A stretch of 64,000 bases of DNA from Carnobacterium viridans (lineage in GTDB: Bacteria; Bacillota; Bacilli; Lactobacillales; Carnobacteriaceae), in contig NZ_FNJW01000008.1 of the NCBI RefSeq assembly GCF_900102725.1, positions 1,178,001 to 1,242,000 on the forward strand, written 5' to 3'. The notes beneath the pieces were generated by a model. That model was not told the origin of the DNA and made no database searches. It was given only the letters and a program-made list of their open reading frames with translations. Shown here in pieces: positions 53,925 through 63,125 of this stretch. Position numbers and translations under genes: made by a program. Position 1 is the stretch's first letter, and every line of letters begins with the position of its first letter.

Positions 53925-54353
53925 TTAAATCATTTTTTCCAACATATCAACTCGGACTTGATGGCGACCGCCCGCATATTCAATATCTAAATATGAATCA
54001 ACAATACTTTTAGCTAAAGCCGGTCCAACAATTCCTGAGCCAATAGCTATTGCTTTTGCTCCATTATGTTCTGTTGTCATATGTGCGGTTCTTTCTTCTG
54101 TAACATTAGCTGTAATCATGCCTTTTATTTTGTTACTTGCCATAAACGAACCTGCACCATATTCATCAAACATTAACCCACGGTCTGCTTTTCCTTCTAA
54201 AATAGCTTTTGAAACAGCTGTTGATGAATCTACAAAGTCTTCAGCTGGTTCTTCTGTTAAGTCTAAAACACTATACTGTTTGTCTTGTAAGTATTTCTTG
54301 ATGGTTTCTTTCAACTCAAATCCCTTTTCATCTGAACCTAATGCGATTTTCAT
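53925..54353 (-). CDS. lacA: Galactose-6-phosphate isomerase subunit LacA
   Basis: The 142-residue subunit has the RpiB fold without the active cysteine: [18 protein letters not shown] replaces the phosphate loop of Lac[20 protein letters not shown] and the ending [15 protein letters not shown] fit LacA. It forms a hetero-oligomer with LacB. Confidence 0.92.
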   Translation of the reverse strand: MKIALGSDEKGFELKETIKKYLQDKQYSVLDLTEEPAEDFVDSSTAVSKAILEGKADRGLMFDEYGAGSFMASNKIKGMITANVTEERTAHMTTEHNGAKAIAIGSGIVGPALAKSIVDSYLDIEYAGGRHQVRVDMLEKMI

Positions 54354-54371
54354 TTTTATTCTCTCCCTTTA

Positions 54372-55145
54372 TTAATGATTATTTTTTTCGTCTGTCACTT
54401 TCACTTCAGTATATTGTTGATAATGTGCTAATATTTCATCTGTTACTAAATAATTTGTAATTAAATAGTCAATATCATACAGATTATAAAATTGATAAAA
54501 GTCATCTTTATTTAATTTATGGTAATCTGTCAATATATATTTAACTTGTGCATTATTTAAAGCAGTTTTTTGTGTTTGTCCTTCTTCTGTATCTGCAGTC
54601 ATGATGCTCTCATTTTTTATTCCATTAACTCCGACAAAGGCTCTATTAAATTTCAACCTTCCAATTGTCTCATTCGTTAATCCCCCTACGAAAGCTCCAG
54701 AACGTTGTCGAAAGTTTCCACCAGTTAAAATGAGTTCAATGTGAGGCTTTTCTTTCTGGAACCTTTCGAATACCGGCAAACTATTAGTAACTACTCTTAG
54801 ATGATTCACAGTGATATAGCTTGCTAATTGTTCTAAGGTTGTACCGGGTCCAATAAATATTGTTTCTCCATCTTGGATCTCCTTCGCTGCCATTTGAGCA
54901 ATCATTCTTTTTTCTTCTATATGAAGTTCACGCTTTTCTACATGAGAAGCTTCATATAGAATGCCACTTTTAACACTCTGCGCTCCTCCGTGTAATCGGA
55001 TAATTTTCCCACTACTCGCTAGTTCATCTAAATCCCTACGAACAGTCATATCCGATACATTTAATTTTTGAATTAAATCTGATATTTTTACAGTATCATG
55101 TTTATCCACTTCTTCTAGTATGGTTAATAATCGATTTCTTTTCAT
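54372..55145 (-). CDS. lacR: DeoR-family repressor LacR
   Basis: The 257-residue regulator has an N-terminal DeoR helix-turn-helix (LNVSDMTVRRDLDELASSGK) and a sugar-phosphate sensing domain (GETIFIGPGTTLEQLA). ATG 55145 follows AGAGGTGAGG; a 36-residue extension upstream was rejected. It is first in the lac operon and divergent from gatABC. In related bacteria tagatose-6-phosphate releases LacR from DNA. The region between the operons contains several AACAAAC repeats that may be its operators. Confidence 0.9.
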   Translation of the reverse strand: MKRNRLLTILEEVDKHDTVKISDLIQKLNVSDMTVRRDLDELASSGKIIRLHGGAQSVKSGILYEASHVEKRELHIEEKRMIAQMAAKEIQDGETIFIGPGTTLEQLASYITVNHLRVVTNSLPVFERFQKEKPHIELILTGGNFRQRSGAFVGGLTNETIGRLKFNRAFVGVNGIKNESIMTADTEEGQTQKTALNNAQVKYILTDYHKLNKDDFYQFYNLYDIDYLITNYLVTDEILAHYQQYTEVKVTDEKNNH

Positions 55146-55484
55146 TTTCCTCACCTCTTTTTCATTATCTGAATTATAGTGCTTTTTTGTTTTTTTGTTT
55201 GTTTTTATTTTATATGAACATAATCTAACATTTAAAAAAACATTTGTCAACATTAATAGAGATAAAAGTTGTTAAATCAACTCATTTATCTATCTTATAA
55301 AAATTATCTACTATTAAACATTACCTATTTATCGTTCTTTTTTTTATTTAAAATCCTCTATCCATTTGTTTTACTTTGAATTATCAGAAAGAAAGCGTTG
55401 ACTTTTTATTATATGGGGTTATACTATAGTCATAACAACATTAACAAACATTTTAAACCAATAACAAACAAGGAGGCCTGCTCA
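55146..55484. promoter_or_regulatory. Divergent lacR-gat control region
   Basis: The gat promoter is -35 TTGACT (55398-55403) and -10 TATACT (55420-55425), with a 16-base spacer. The preceding GAAAGAAAGCGTTGAC is a possible cre overlapping the -35. AACAAAC occurs twice at 55440-55470, and GTTTGTTTT with a similar run at 55185-55215 on the other side, the kind of repeat DeoR-type repressors bind. The binding roles are inferred. Confidence 0.55.
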
Positions 55485-55991
55485 ATGACAAATATATCTT
55501 CTGAGAAAAAAAATAAATTGTTTCTAACTGAGGGTATTTTTATATCTGAAAACGTAACTAGAGATAGTATATTCGCAGAAGTTGCTCAGCAACTAGTTGA
55601 ATTAGGATTAGTAAAAGAGAATTTCTTAGACAATTTAATTGAGAGAGAAAATAATTTCCCTACAGGACTAGATTTATCTGTAGTGCATAGTTCTCTACCC
55701 AATATTGCCATTCCACATACTGAAGGAGAGTTTGTTAACACTCGATGTGTGATCCCAGTTAAACTAATGACACCGGTACCATTTAACAACATGATTAGCC
55801 CTTCAAAATCTTTAGATGCTAGCTTTTTATTTATGATTTTAAACAATGATCCCGAATCACAAACGAATATTTTGTCTGACATAATGGGGTTTTTAAGTAC
55901 CACTGATTCTAAGGAACTCAACAAATTTTTCGATTATACAAAAAAAGAAGACATCTATAATTTTTTACAAAAAAATTTCTATTTAATTTAA
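55485..55991 (+). CDS. gatA: PTS galactitol-type EIIA
   Basis: The 168-residue protein has the phosphate-accepting His in NIAIPHTEGEFV and is of the fructose/galactitol EIIA fold. ATG 55485 follows AAGGAGG; the longer in-frame start at 55398 lies on the promoter. It is followed by EIIB and EIIC. With lacAB opposite it should carry galactose or galactitol in as a 6-phosphate. Confidence 0.88.
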   Translation: MTNISSEKKNKLFLTEGIFISENVTRDSIFAEVAQQLVELGLVKENFLDNLIERENNFPTGLDLSVVHSSLPNIAIPHTEGEFVNTRCVIPVKLMTPVPFNNMISPSKSLDASFLFMILNNDPESQTNILSDIMGFLSTTDSKELNKFFDYTKKEDIYNFLQKNFYLI

Positions 55992-56038
55992 TAAAACGAC
56001 TATCAATCTATTAAATATATTATAAGGAGGAAAATATA

Positions 56039-56341
56039 ATGATTAAAATTTTAGCAGCATGTGGAGCAGGGGTTAATTCAAGTCATCAAATAAAAGATAG
56101 CATTGAAAGAGAAATGACAAACAGAGGGTACAGCGTTCAAGCTGATGCAGTGGTTGTTAAGGATATCAATGAAGAAATGATAGCTAAATATGATATTTTC
56201 ACACCAATTTCTACCCCAGATTTAGGTTTTAAAATACCTATTCCAATTGTTGAAGCTGGTCCTATATTATATAGAATTCCAGCAATGGCCGTTCCAGTAT
56301 TTGATGAATTAGAAAGAACTATTAAAGAAAACAATCTTTAA
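56039..56341 (+). CDS. gatB: PTS galactitol-type EIIB
   Basis: The 100-residue protein starts with MIKILAACGAGVNSSHQ, in which Cys9 is the phosphorylated residue. It accepts phosphate from GatA and hands it to the sugar bound to GatC. AAGGAGG lies 8 bases before its ATG. Confidence 0.9.
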   Translation: MIKILAACGAGVNSSHQIKDSIEREMTNRGYSVQADAVVVKDINEEMIAKYDIFTPISTPDLGFKIPIPIVEAGPILYRIPAMAVPVFDELERTIKENNL

Positions 56342-56371
56342 CAAAAAATTATTTCAAAGGAGATACGATAA

Positions 56372-57829
56372 ATGTTAGATGGTATTGTAAAATTTGCTAA
56401 TATGATTTTCCAGCCTTTAATCAACTTAGGGTCTGCACCTATGATGATGATTCTTTTAACAATCTTTGCATTAGTTCTAGGCGTGAAATTTTCAAGAGCT
56501 CTTGAAGGTGGTATGAAACTTGCTATTGCTTTAACCGGTATGGGAATTGTCATTAATATTCTAACTTCCGCTTTTTCAGGAGCTTTACAAGATTTTGTTG
56601 CTAATACAGGTATTCAACTTTCTATTACCGATGTAGGTTGGGCACCCTTAGCAACAATCACTTGGGGTTCACCATATACTTTATTTTTCCTATTAATTTT
56701 AGTAGTTATTAATATGGTTATGCTAACTCTAAATAAAACAAAAACATTAGATGTAGATATATTCAACTTTTGGCATCCAGCGTTACTTGGTATCATTATT
56801 CTATATTTCTCTAATAACCTCTTCATTGCTACTGTATTTGTAGTTTTTATTGGAGTTCTAAAATTCATAAATTCAGATTTAATGAAACCTACTTTTAATG
56901 ATTTACTGAATATGCCTGAAGAAAATCCTACAACAACAACTCATTTGAATTTTATGTTAAATCCAATTATTATGTTGTTTGATACAATTTTTGATAAGTT
57001 CTTCTATAAACTTGATAAGTATGATTTCAATGCTGCAGAATTAAATAAAAAAATTGGTTTTTGGGGTTCAAAATTCGCAATTGGTTCTTACTTAGGAGTA
57101 TTTGTTGGTCTACTAGGGCAACAGTCAGTGACAGAAATATTCACACTAGCCTTTACAGGTGCTGTTTCTCTAGAGCTTTTCTCATTAGTTGGATCTTGGT
57201 TTATTTCAGCTGTAGAACCTATTTCTCAAGGTTTGACCAACTTTATGGCTAAACGTTACCCTGGTCGCAAGTTATTCATTGGTATTGATTGGCCATTCTT
57301 AGGTGCACGTGCCGAAATGTGGGCAACAGCCAATATCTTAGCACCTATCTTATTGATCATGTCTTTATTTTTACCAGGAAATTCTATTCTTCCACTTGCA
57401 GGTATTATTGCTATCGGATTAACTCCAGCTTTATTGGTTGTCTGTCGTGGTAAAATGTTAAGAATGATCATCATCGGAGTTTTCATGTTGCCAATCTTCT
57501 TATGGTCAGGTACTATGATTGCACCATTAATTACAGATACAGCACAAAGCGTTGGTGCTTTCCCAACAAGTTTAGATTCAACTCAAATGATTTCTCACTC
57601 AACAAAAGAAGGCCCAGTTGAAGGTATGCTTGCAATGGTAGTTGGAAAAGCTGTAAGTAACCCACAAGTTAACTCAGTTTTATTAGCTGGAGGATCAATG
57701 GTAGCTTATCTTCTATTATTCATATGGTATGCAGGTAAAATGAAAGTACGTAATAGAATTTACGCAGAAGAAAAAGATCCTAAAGTTTCAACTACTGCAG
57801 ATAAAGCTAAATTACAAAAGCATAACTAA
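56372..57829 (+). CDS. gatC: PTS galactitol-type EIIC
   Basis: The 485-residue membrane permease has about 10-12 membrane helices of the galactitol (Gat) class. The loop GIDWPFLGARAEMWATANI is strongly conserved in GatC proteins. A C-terminal charged tail of 20 residues follows the last helix. Whether galactose or galactitol is the real substrate cannot be told; no galactitol-phosphate dehydrogenase gene is present, which favours galactose. Confidence 0.88.
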   Translation: MLDGIVKFANMIFQPLINLGSAPMMMILLTIFALVLGVKFSRALEGGMKLAIALTGMGIVINILTSAFSGALQDFVANTGIQLSITDVGWAPLATITWGSPYTLFFLLILVVINMVMLTLNKTKTLDVDIFNFWHPALLGIIILYFSNNLFIATVFVVFIGVLKFINSDLMKPTFNDLLNMPEENPTTTTHLNFMLNPIIMLFDTIFDKFFYKLDKYDFNAAELNKKIGFWGSKFAIGSYLGVFVGLLGQQSVTEIFTLAFTGAVSLELFSLVGSWFISAVEPISQGLTNFMAKRYPGRKLFIGIDWPFLGARAEMWATANILAPILLIMSLFLPGNSILPLAGIIAIGLTPALLVVCRGKMLRMIIIGVFMLPIFLWSGTMIAPLITDTAQSVGAFPTSLDSTQMISHSTKEGPVEGMLAMVVGKAVSNPQVNSVLLAGGSMVAYLLLFIWYAGKMKVRNRIYAEEKDPKVSTTADKAKLQKHN

Positions 57830-57864
57830 TTAAGAGAATAGACAATAAATAGCCTTAACTTTAA

Positions 57865-57916
57865 CAAAAGAATGAGTCCATATCCCATTTCAGGGGTATG
57901 GGCTCATTCTTTTGTT
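57865..57916 (+). terminator. Terminator of gatABC
   Basis: A long imperfect stem (CAAAAGAATGAG on the left with CTCATTCTTTTG on the right, and CCATA-TATGG inside) is followed by T. The 200 bases beyond it up to nagA hold nothing recognised. Confidence 0.8.
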
Positions 57917-58116
57917 TATTTATTTTTATTACTTTGTATAATTAGATCATTGTATTTCTCAAACTGATTGCCATAAGAATAACTAAGCTTCCATTTTCTT
58001 CTTTAGATAAGAGGGACCACTATTTTGTGTAATCCGATTTTTGGAATTTGTAGATAAATGATCCAAGCTTCTTTTTTCCTTTTGAAATGGTCAGTATTTT
58101 CTTCATCCCTTAGTTA

Positions 58117-59271
58117 TCATTTTTTGTATACTGATATGCCGTTTAAATAAGTTTCGTGCAAGTTCAATTGAGAATCTATCACTAAGAAATCTGCATCATA
58201 TCCAGCCTGCAAACTGCCACAACAATCATCGATATGGCAACTTCTTGCTGGAACAACGGAAGCCATTCGAATAGCTTCTTCAACTGTAGCAATATCCCAA
58301 TCACAGATATTTTTAACAGCATCAAGTAATTTCAAAATACTGCCGGCTAAACTTCCATTTCCTTTTAAACGAGCTGCACCATTTTTTACTTCAACTGAAA
58401 ATTCCCCTAAGGTATAGTCTCCTTCGGGCATACCACCAGCTCTCATGCAATCAGTAACTAGAGCAACACACTCAGGAGTTTTAGCTTTTATCAAAACTTC
58501 TGCAGCTGCTGGATGGACATGGTGTCCATCACAAATCAACTCAGCTACTGTGTCTTTCGTAGTCATTGCTGCTCCAACCATTCCAGGTTCTCGATGGTTC
58601 AGGCCGCTCATTCCATTGTATGTGTGAACAAAGATTGAAGCACCCGAAGAAATCGCCCTTTTCGCTTGTTCATACGTTGCAGAACTATGCGCAAGAGCAA
58701 CAGCAACACCTTCTTTGACAACACTTTCTGTAAATCCAACAGCTCCTTTTCTTTCTGGAGCAATGGCTATTTTCTTTATTAATCCTCTTGATAACTTTTG
58801 CCAATGATGAAAGGCATCTAAATTGGGATCGTGAAAGAACTGAGGATTTTGTGCTCCTTTATGCTCTTCTGTAAAGAAAGGACCCTCAAAGAAAATACCT
58901 CGAATTTTAGCCCCTTGTACTTCTTGATAGTGATTTCCTATCGTCTGACTCACTTGATTCAATGTTTCAACATCTGAAGTCAAAGTTGTGGGCAAAAACG
59001 AAGTCACTCCGCAACTCAATAAGCCTTTTGACATCACTTTAATGCCTTCAAAGTCATTGTCCATTACATCATGACCCATGAAGCCGTGGATATGCGTATC
59101 CACTAGCCCAGGAGCAATCCATTTGCCTGAGTAATCAAGAATAGTTTCATTTCCATCAGGTAATTCCTTAAAATAAGCTCCAAACTTTCCTTCCCTTATG
59201 GCTAAATACCCTTCATTTTCTATTCCGCTTGGTAAGAAAAACCGGCTCGCGCGTACATAATAGTTTTTCAT
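58117..59271 (-). CDS. nagA: N-acetylhexosamine-6-phosphate deacetylase
   Basis: The 384-residue amidohydrolase has the metal motif HIHGFMGHD, His in ALAHSSATYEQ and FVHTYNGMSG, and catalytic Asp in LVTDCMRAGG. It removes the acetyl group from N-acetylglucosamine-6-phosphate or, as AgaA, from N-acetylgalactosamine-6-phosphate. Being last gene of an operon with agaS and a GalNAc-type PTS, the galactosamine form is more likely. ATG 59271 was chosen over ATG 59280, which touches the ribosome site. Confidence 0.88.
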   Translation of the reverse strand: MKNYYVRASRFFLPSGIENEGYLAIREGKFGAYFKELPDGNETILDYSGKWIAPGLVDTHIHGFMGHDVMDNDFEGIKVMSKGLLSCGVTSFLPTTLTSDVETLNQVSQTIGNHYQEVQGAKIRGIFFEGPFFTEEHKGAQNPQFFHDPNLDAFHHWQKLSRGLIKKIAIAPERKGAVGFTESVVKEGVAVALAHSSATYEQAKRAISSGASIFVHTYNGMSGLNHREPGMVGAAMTTKDTVAELICDGHHVHPAAAEVLIKAKTPECVALVTDCMRAGGMPEGDYTLGEFSVEVKNGAARLKGNGSLAGSILKLLDAVKNICDWDIATVEEAIRMASVVPARSCHIDDCCGSLQAGYDADFLVIDSQLNLHETYLNGISVYKK

Positions 59272-59293
59272 TTTTTTCATCCCTTTTTTCTGA

Positions 59294-60475
59294 TTATTCC
59301 TTGTAATCGTGTATTGTTACGCCCTTGACTACTCGATTAACTGTTCCAGATTTTGAAGGAGTATCCGGTGTATTCTTGACTTTAACAGAAGACAGCAACG
59401 ATACAGTTTGCGCTGCCATGATAAACGGTAAAGCAAGGTAGCCTTCTGGTAATAAAGAGTACTGTTTATCAAAACCGAATGTTGTGCCAGAAAATTCTTG
59501 TCCTTCTACAGACTGAGCAATAGCAATGGTTTGTTTAGCAATGTGATCATGTTGAATTTCTTCTAAAATATCCAAATCGTACTTGCGGGTATAGTGGTCG
59601 TTATTTACAAAGACAAAGACCAGTGTTTGTTCATTTACAAACGACTTAGGACCATGACGGAACCCCATAGAGGAGTCAAACATAGTTGCTATTTTTCCAG
59701 CTGTTAACTCCAATACTTTTAACTGAGCTTCGCGTGTTAATCCGGCTAAGCTGCCAGATCCTAAATAAATGATGCGATCGAAACCATCTGCTAATAAGTT
59801 GTCCAGCTGTTCTTCGTTTTCTACCACTTCTTTACCCATTTTGACCGCAGTGGTTACATAGCTTTCTTTTTCTGCTAAAGAAGATTGATCAAAAACCAGT
59901 AAAGCAGTCAATGTCATACACGTGAAACTTCCCGTCATAGCAAAACCTTGATCATTCGAACGCTCAGGCATTAATAACAGAAGATTTTTTTCATCTTGAG
60001 AAGCCGCTTTTGCTAAAGCTCCATCTGCTGCACAAGTAATCATAATGTGTCGGATATTTTTTACGCCTTGATCAGCAATTACAACTGCTGCAATACTTTC
60101 AGGACTATTACCGCTTCGTGCGAACGAAACCAATACTGTCCAATCCTCTTCATGCAGATGATCCTTTGGAGAAACTACAATATCAGTTGTTGGAATGCTT
60201 TCAAAGATATAGGAATCAGTGTCGCCTGCCTTGTTTAAATAGGGTACAATCGTGTCACCAACATAAGCTGATGTGCCAGCTCCAGTAAAAACTATACGTA
60301 TTTTCCCATTTGCCTCTTTTTTTATTTGTTCCAAAAAAGAATTGATTTTCTCTTCTTGTTTCTGATAATTTTTCCACGCTTCTTCCCAAATTTCAGGTTG
60401 TTGCATAATTTCTTGAGTAGTGATCGTCGCTCCAAGATCCTTTAATTCATTTTGTGATTTAGTAAATAGTTGCAT
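59294..60475 (-). CDS. agaS: Galactosamine-6-phosphate deaminase/isomerase
   Basis: The 393-residue protein has two SIS domains (TGAGTSAYVGDTI and YLGSGSLAGLTREA) as in AgaS, which turns galactosamine-6-phosphate into tagatose-6-phosphate and ammonia. The conserved FRHGPKSFVN with its His and Lys lies in the second half. It is placed between the PTS EIIA gene and nagA, as in the pneumococcal bgaC operon. The product enters the LacC/LacD steps encoded 7 kb to the left. Confidence 0.9.
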   Translation of the reverse strand: MQLFTKSQNELKDLGATITTQEIMQQPEIWEEAWKNYQKQEEKINSFLEQIKKEANGKIRIVFTGAGTSAYVGDTIVPYLNKAGDTDSYIFESIPTTDIVVSPKDHLHEEDWTVLVSFARSGNSPESIAAVVIADQGVKNIRHIMITCAADGALAKAASQDEKNLLLLMPERSNDQGFAMTGSFTCMTLTALLVFDQSSLAEKESYVTTAVKMGKEVVENEEQLDNLLADGFDRIIYLGSGSLAGLTREAQLKVLELTAGKIATMFDSSMGFRHGPKSFVNEQTLVFVFVNNDHYTRKYDLDILEEIQHDHIAKQTIAIAQSVEGQEFSGTTFGFDKQYSLLPEGYLALPFIMAAQTVSLLSSVKVKNTPDTPSKSGTVNRVVKGVTIHDYKE

Positions 60476-60492
60476 GATTACTTCACTCCAGT

Positions 60493-60909
60493 CTATTCGT
60501 CTTCTTCATCAAAATCTTCAGCATCCAATAAATCATTCACTTTCACGATACTTTCTTTCGTTTCCACTATCAGAGAATGAGTGTTACCAGTTAAAGTTGC
60601 ATTTACAAAACTGATAATCATCGGCAAGTTCATACCCGTATATAACTCAAATGCAGAGCCGCTCATAATTTTTTTTGAAACAATATTGCAAGGAGTACCA
60701 CCTAATAAATCAGCGAATACAATATAATCTCCATTTAACGGATCAGCAACTGCATTAAATTTTTCAGTAAATTCTTTTTCACCTTCATGTGGCAATAAGG
60801 ACACAGTGAAAATATTTTCTTGTACGCCTAAAATCATTTCTGCACTTTTCTTTAATTCTTTACAGAAATCTCCATGACTTACCAGTATTAAATTGTTCAT
60901 ATTTTTCAT
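60493..60909 (-). CDS. PTS mannose-family EIIA
   Basis: The 138-residue protein starts ILVSHGDFCKELKKSAEMI, with His10 the phosphorylated residue, and has the LGGTPCNIVSK segment of mannose-class EIIA. It is a separate protein, not fused to EIIB. The two ends of the gene lie 15-17 bases from IID and agaS, so one message is likely. Confidence 0.88.
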   Translation of the reverse strand: MKNMNNLILVSHGDFCKELKKSAEMILGVQENIFTVSLLPHEGEKEFTEKFNAVADPLNGDYIVFADLLGGTPCNIVSKKIMSGSAFELYTGMNLPMIISFVNATLTGNTHSLIVETKESIVKVNDLLDAEDFDEEDE

Positions 60910-60924
60910 TCCTTTACTTGAATC

Positions 60925-61734
60925 TTATTTTGAAATGACTCCTAATGCGGATAAAGCAATAGATACTACTAATACAATAAAGATAGCTTTAGTAGAAGTG
61001 ATGTTCTTTTTGCCTAATAACCAGTAAACAGCTCCAACGATTACTGCTGGTAAAAGACGAGGCATAATCATATCAACATTGTTTTGTACATCAACCACTA
61101 AGTCTCCGATAGAAGGTGTCCAAGATAAACGAACATTGATCATGGTTGCAACTAGAGCTCCAACCATGAATACTCCTAATAATGTAGCAGCATCTGTGAT
61201 AGCTGTTAGTCGACTCTGCATTGTTGTGACAAGAGATACCCCTTCTCTATGAGCAATTTCAAGTTGTTTCCAACGGAAGAACATTACAGCAAAGTTAACG
61301 AGCATCCAAATAAATGCGCCAATCGGATTTCCACTTACAGCCATATTAGCAGCTAACGCTCCAAATATAGTAGGCAGCAAAGCTCCAAAAATTGAATCTC
61401 CAATAGCAGCAAATGGTCCCATTAAACCAACTTTGATCCCAGCGATTGATTCTTGGGCATCAATGCCTTCTTCTTCTTCAATCGCCATATCGATCCCTGT
61501 AACAATCGTATTTAAAAAGTTACTTGTATTGAAAAATTGAGAATGTGTTTTCATCATTGACTTCAACTCTGGTGTGCCATCACCATACATTTTTCTTAAT
61601 TGAGGTAAGATTGTATATAAATACCCAGATCCTTGCATACGTTCATAGTTCCAACCTAGTTGAAAACCAAACAAACTTCTTCTATTGATTTGGTTAAAGT
61701 CTTTTTTTGTCAATTTATAATTAGATTTCGTCAT
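60925..61734 (-). CDS. PTS mannose-family EIID
   Basis: The 269-residue membrane protein has the EIID marks: SLFGFQLGWNYERMQGSG near the start and KVGLMGPFAAIGDSIFGAL in the middle. A few membrane helices lie at the C-terminal side. It forms the translocation unit with EIIC, and the two genes overlap by 14 bases. Confidence 0.92.
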   Translation of the reverse strand: MTKSNYKLTKKDFNQINRRSLFGFQLGWNYERMQGSGYLYTILPQLRKMYGDGTPELKSMMKTHSQFFNTSNFLNTIVTGIDMAIEEEEGIDAQESIAGIKVGLMGPFAAIGDSIFGALLPTIFGALAANMAVSGNPIGAFIWMLVNFAVMFFRWKQLEIAHREGVSLVTTMQSRLTAITDAATLLGVFMVGALVATMINVRLSWTPSIGDLVVDVQNNVDMIMPRLLPAVIVGAVYWLLGKKNITSTKAIFIVLVVSIALSALGVISK

Positions 61735-62608
61735 CTTCTATTTCTCCTTCCTCTGATGCTGAACCATTCATTTGTTGAACTTTTGGTGCTTCTATAGTTC
61801 GTTTGTATTCTTTAAAGGCGAATGCAAATCCTATCAATGCGATAGCTAACATTGGCATACCTGTAAATGTATTCGCAAATCCTTCTACTACACCAGCTAC
61901 AGATCCGCCAAGTAATTGAATATTTCCAAATACTGTCGTTAATAAGGCCGTAATAACAAATCCTAAAATCAAGTAAGGTAGATGTTTTTTCACTGGTAAA
62001 TATCTTAATAAGATAGCGAAACCAACAGCAGGCAGAACAGCACCGGCTACAGCTAATCCGTTACCTAACCACAGTAATTGGTTGTTTAAGACACCAACAA
62101 TAGAATTGACAAAGCTTCCGCCAAAACTTAATGCTAGCAATACTGGGACAGCTCTAGATAATGACCAAGATAAGGCCCCCATAAGAAAGTTTCGTTCAAT
62201 TCCTTTGTAATCCATCTCTTCAATCTTTGTATCAATGCGATGTGCAAAAAATGTATTTGCAAATCTTCCTAAAATATCCATTTGAATCATTAATCCTGCT
62301 ACTGGAACTGCGATTGCAGCGATTGCTTGCTCTGGGTTCATACCAATTCCTACTGAAAAAGCTGTAGCCAAAACGGTACCAGAGTTAGCATCTATTTTTG
62401 AAGAACCTCCAAATGTACCTATACCTAAAACAGTTAATTGCATACTACCACCAATAATAAGTCCAGTTGTAACATCACCCATAATTAAACCAGCTATTAA
62501 TCCAGCGAATACCGGTTGAGCAAGACCAGTATAAACTTGTAATTCATCTAAAATTTGATACCCTGCGTAAAGCGTTAACAATATAATTTGCCACCATGCA
62601 ACTGCCAT
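61721..62608 (-). CDS. PTS mannose-family EIIC
   Basis: The 295-residue membrane protein has about seven to nine helices and the EIIC motif TGLIIGGSMQLTVLGIGTFGG with MNPEQAIAAIAVP. The C-terminus is acidic (EEGEIEDDE). Compared with mannose EIIC it matches the N-acetylgalactosamine (AgaW-like) group better by neighbourhood; this is inference. Confidence 0.9.
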   Translation of the reverse strand: MAVAWWQIILLTLYAGYQILDELQVYTGLAQPVFAGLIAGLIMGDVTTGLIIGGSMQLTVLGIGTFGGSSKIDANSGTVLATAFSVGIGMNPEQAIAAIAVPVAGLMIQMDILGRFANTFFAHRIDTKIEEMDYKGIERNFLMGALSWSLSRAVPVLLALSFGGSFVNSIVGVLNNQLLWLGNGLAVAGAVLPAVGFAILLRYLPVKKHLPYLILGFVITALLTTVFGNIQLLGGSVAGVVEGFANTFTGMPMLAIALIGFAFAFKEYKRTIEAPKVQQMNGSASEEGEIEDDEI

Positions 62609-62638
62609 TATTTTTTCCTCCTCTATCTTTATCTATTT

Positions 62639-63124
62639 TTAAATATGTTGTTTTAACAAACCAATAAAGTTCTCTTCGCGATCGCTTGGAACCATTTGTG
62701 ATACCAATTCCACGCCTTTTTCATTAAGTTGCTTGAAGTTCTCAATATCTTCTTCTAGAACGTTGATCGATCTTGTAATAGATTTTGATTCATCCGATTG
62801 AGACATATTTCCAACGTTGATTTTTTTAATTGGTACTCCCAATTCAACTAGCTTTAATAATCTGTCTGGTTTTTTTGCAATGATCAGTAACCGCTGTGAA
62901 TCATATTTTCCAGCTAGAATATTTGCAGCTGCTTTTTCGATTGATAAAATACTTAATTTGACCCCCGCCGGAGTGGCCAATTTCAACCCGCTCTTTTCGA
63001 TTGCATTTGTTGTTACGCTATCATCTACCACCATAATTCTGCTGATACCTAGTTTTGTGGTCCAAAGATTTGCTACTTGTCCGTGAATCAATCTTCCATC
63101 TATTCTTACTGCTGTAATACTCAT
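62639..63124 (-). CDS. PTS mannose-family EIIB
   Basis: The 161-residue protein contains VRIDGRLIHGQVANLW, with the His15 phosphorylation site, and VDDSVTTNAIEK. It is the first PTS gene after the beta-galactosidase, separated by one base. The order EIIB-EIIC-EIID-EIIA-agaS is that of pneumococcal galacto-N-biose uptake. Confidence 0.9.
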   Translation of the reverse strand: MSITAVRIDGRLIHGQVANLWTTKLGISRIMVVDDSVTTNAIEKSGLKLATPAGVKLSILSIEKAAANILAGKYDSQRLLIIAKKPDRLLKLVELGVPIKKINVGNMSQSDESKSITRSINVLEEDIENFKQLNEKGVELVSQMVPSDREENFIGLLKQHI

Positions 63125-63125
63125 A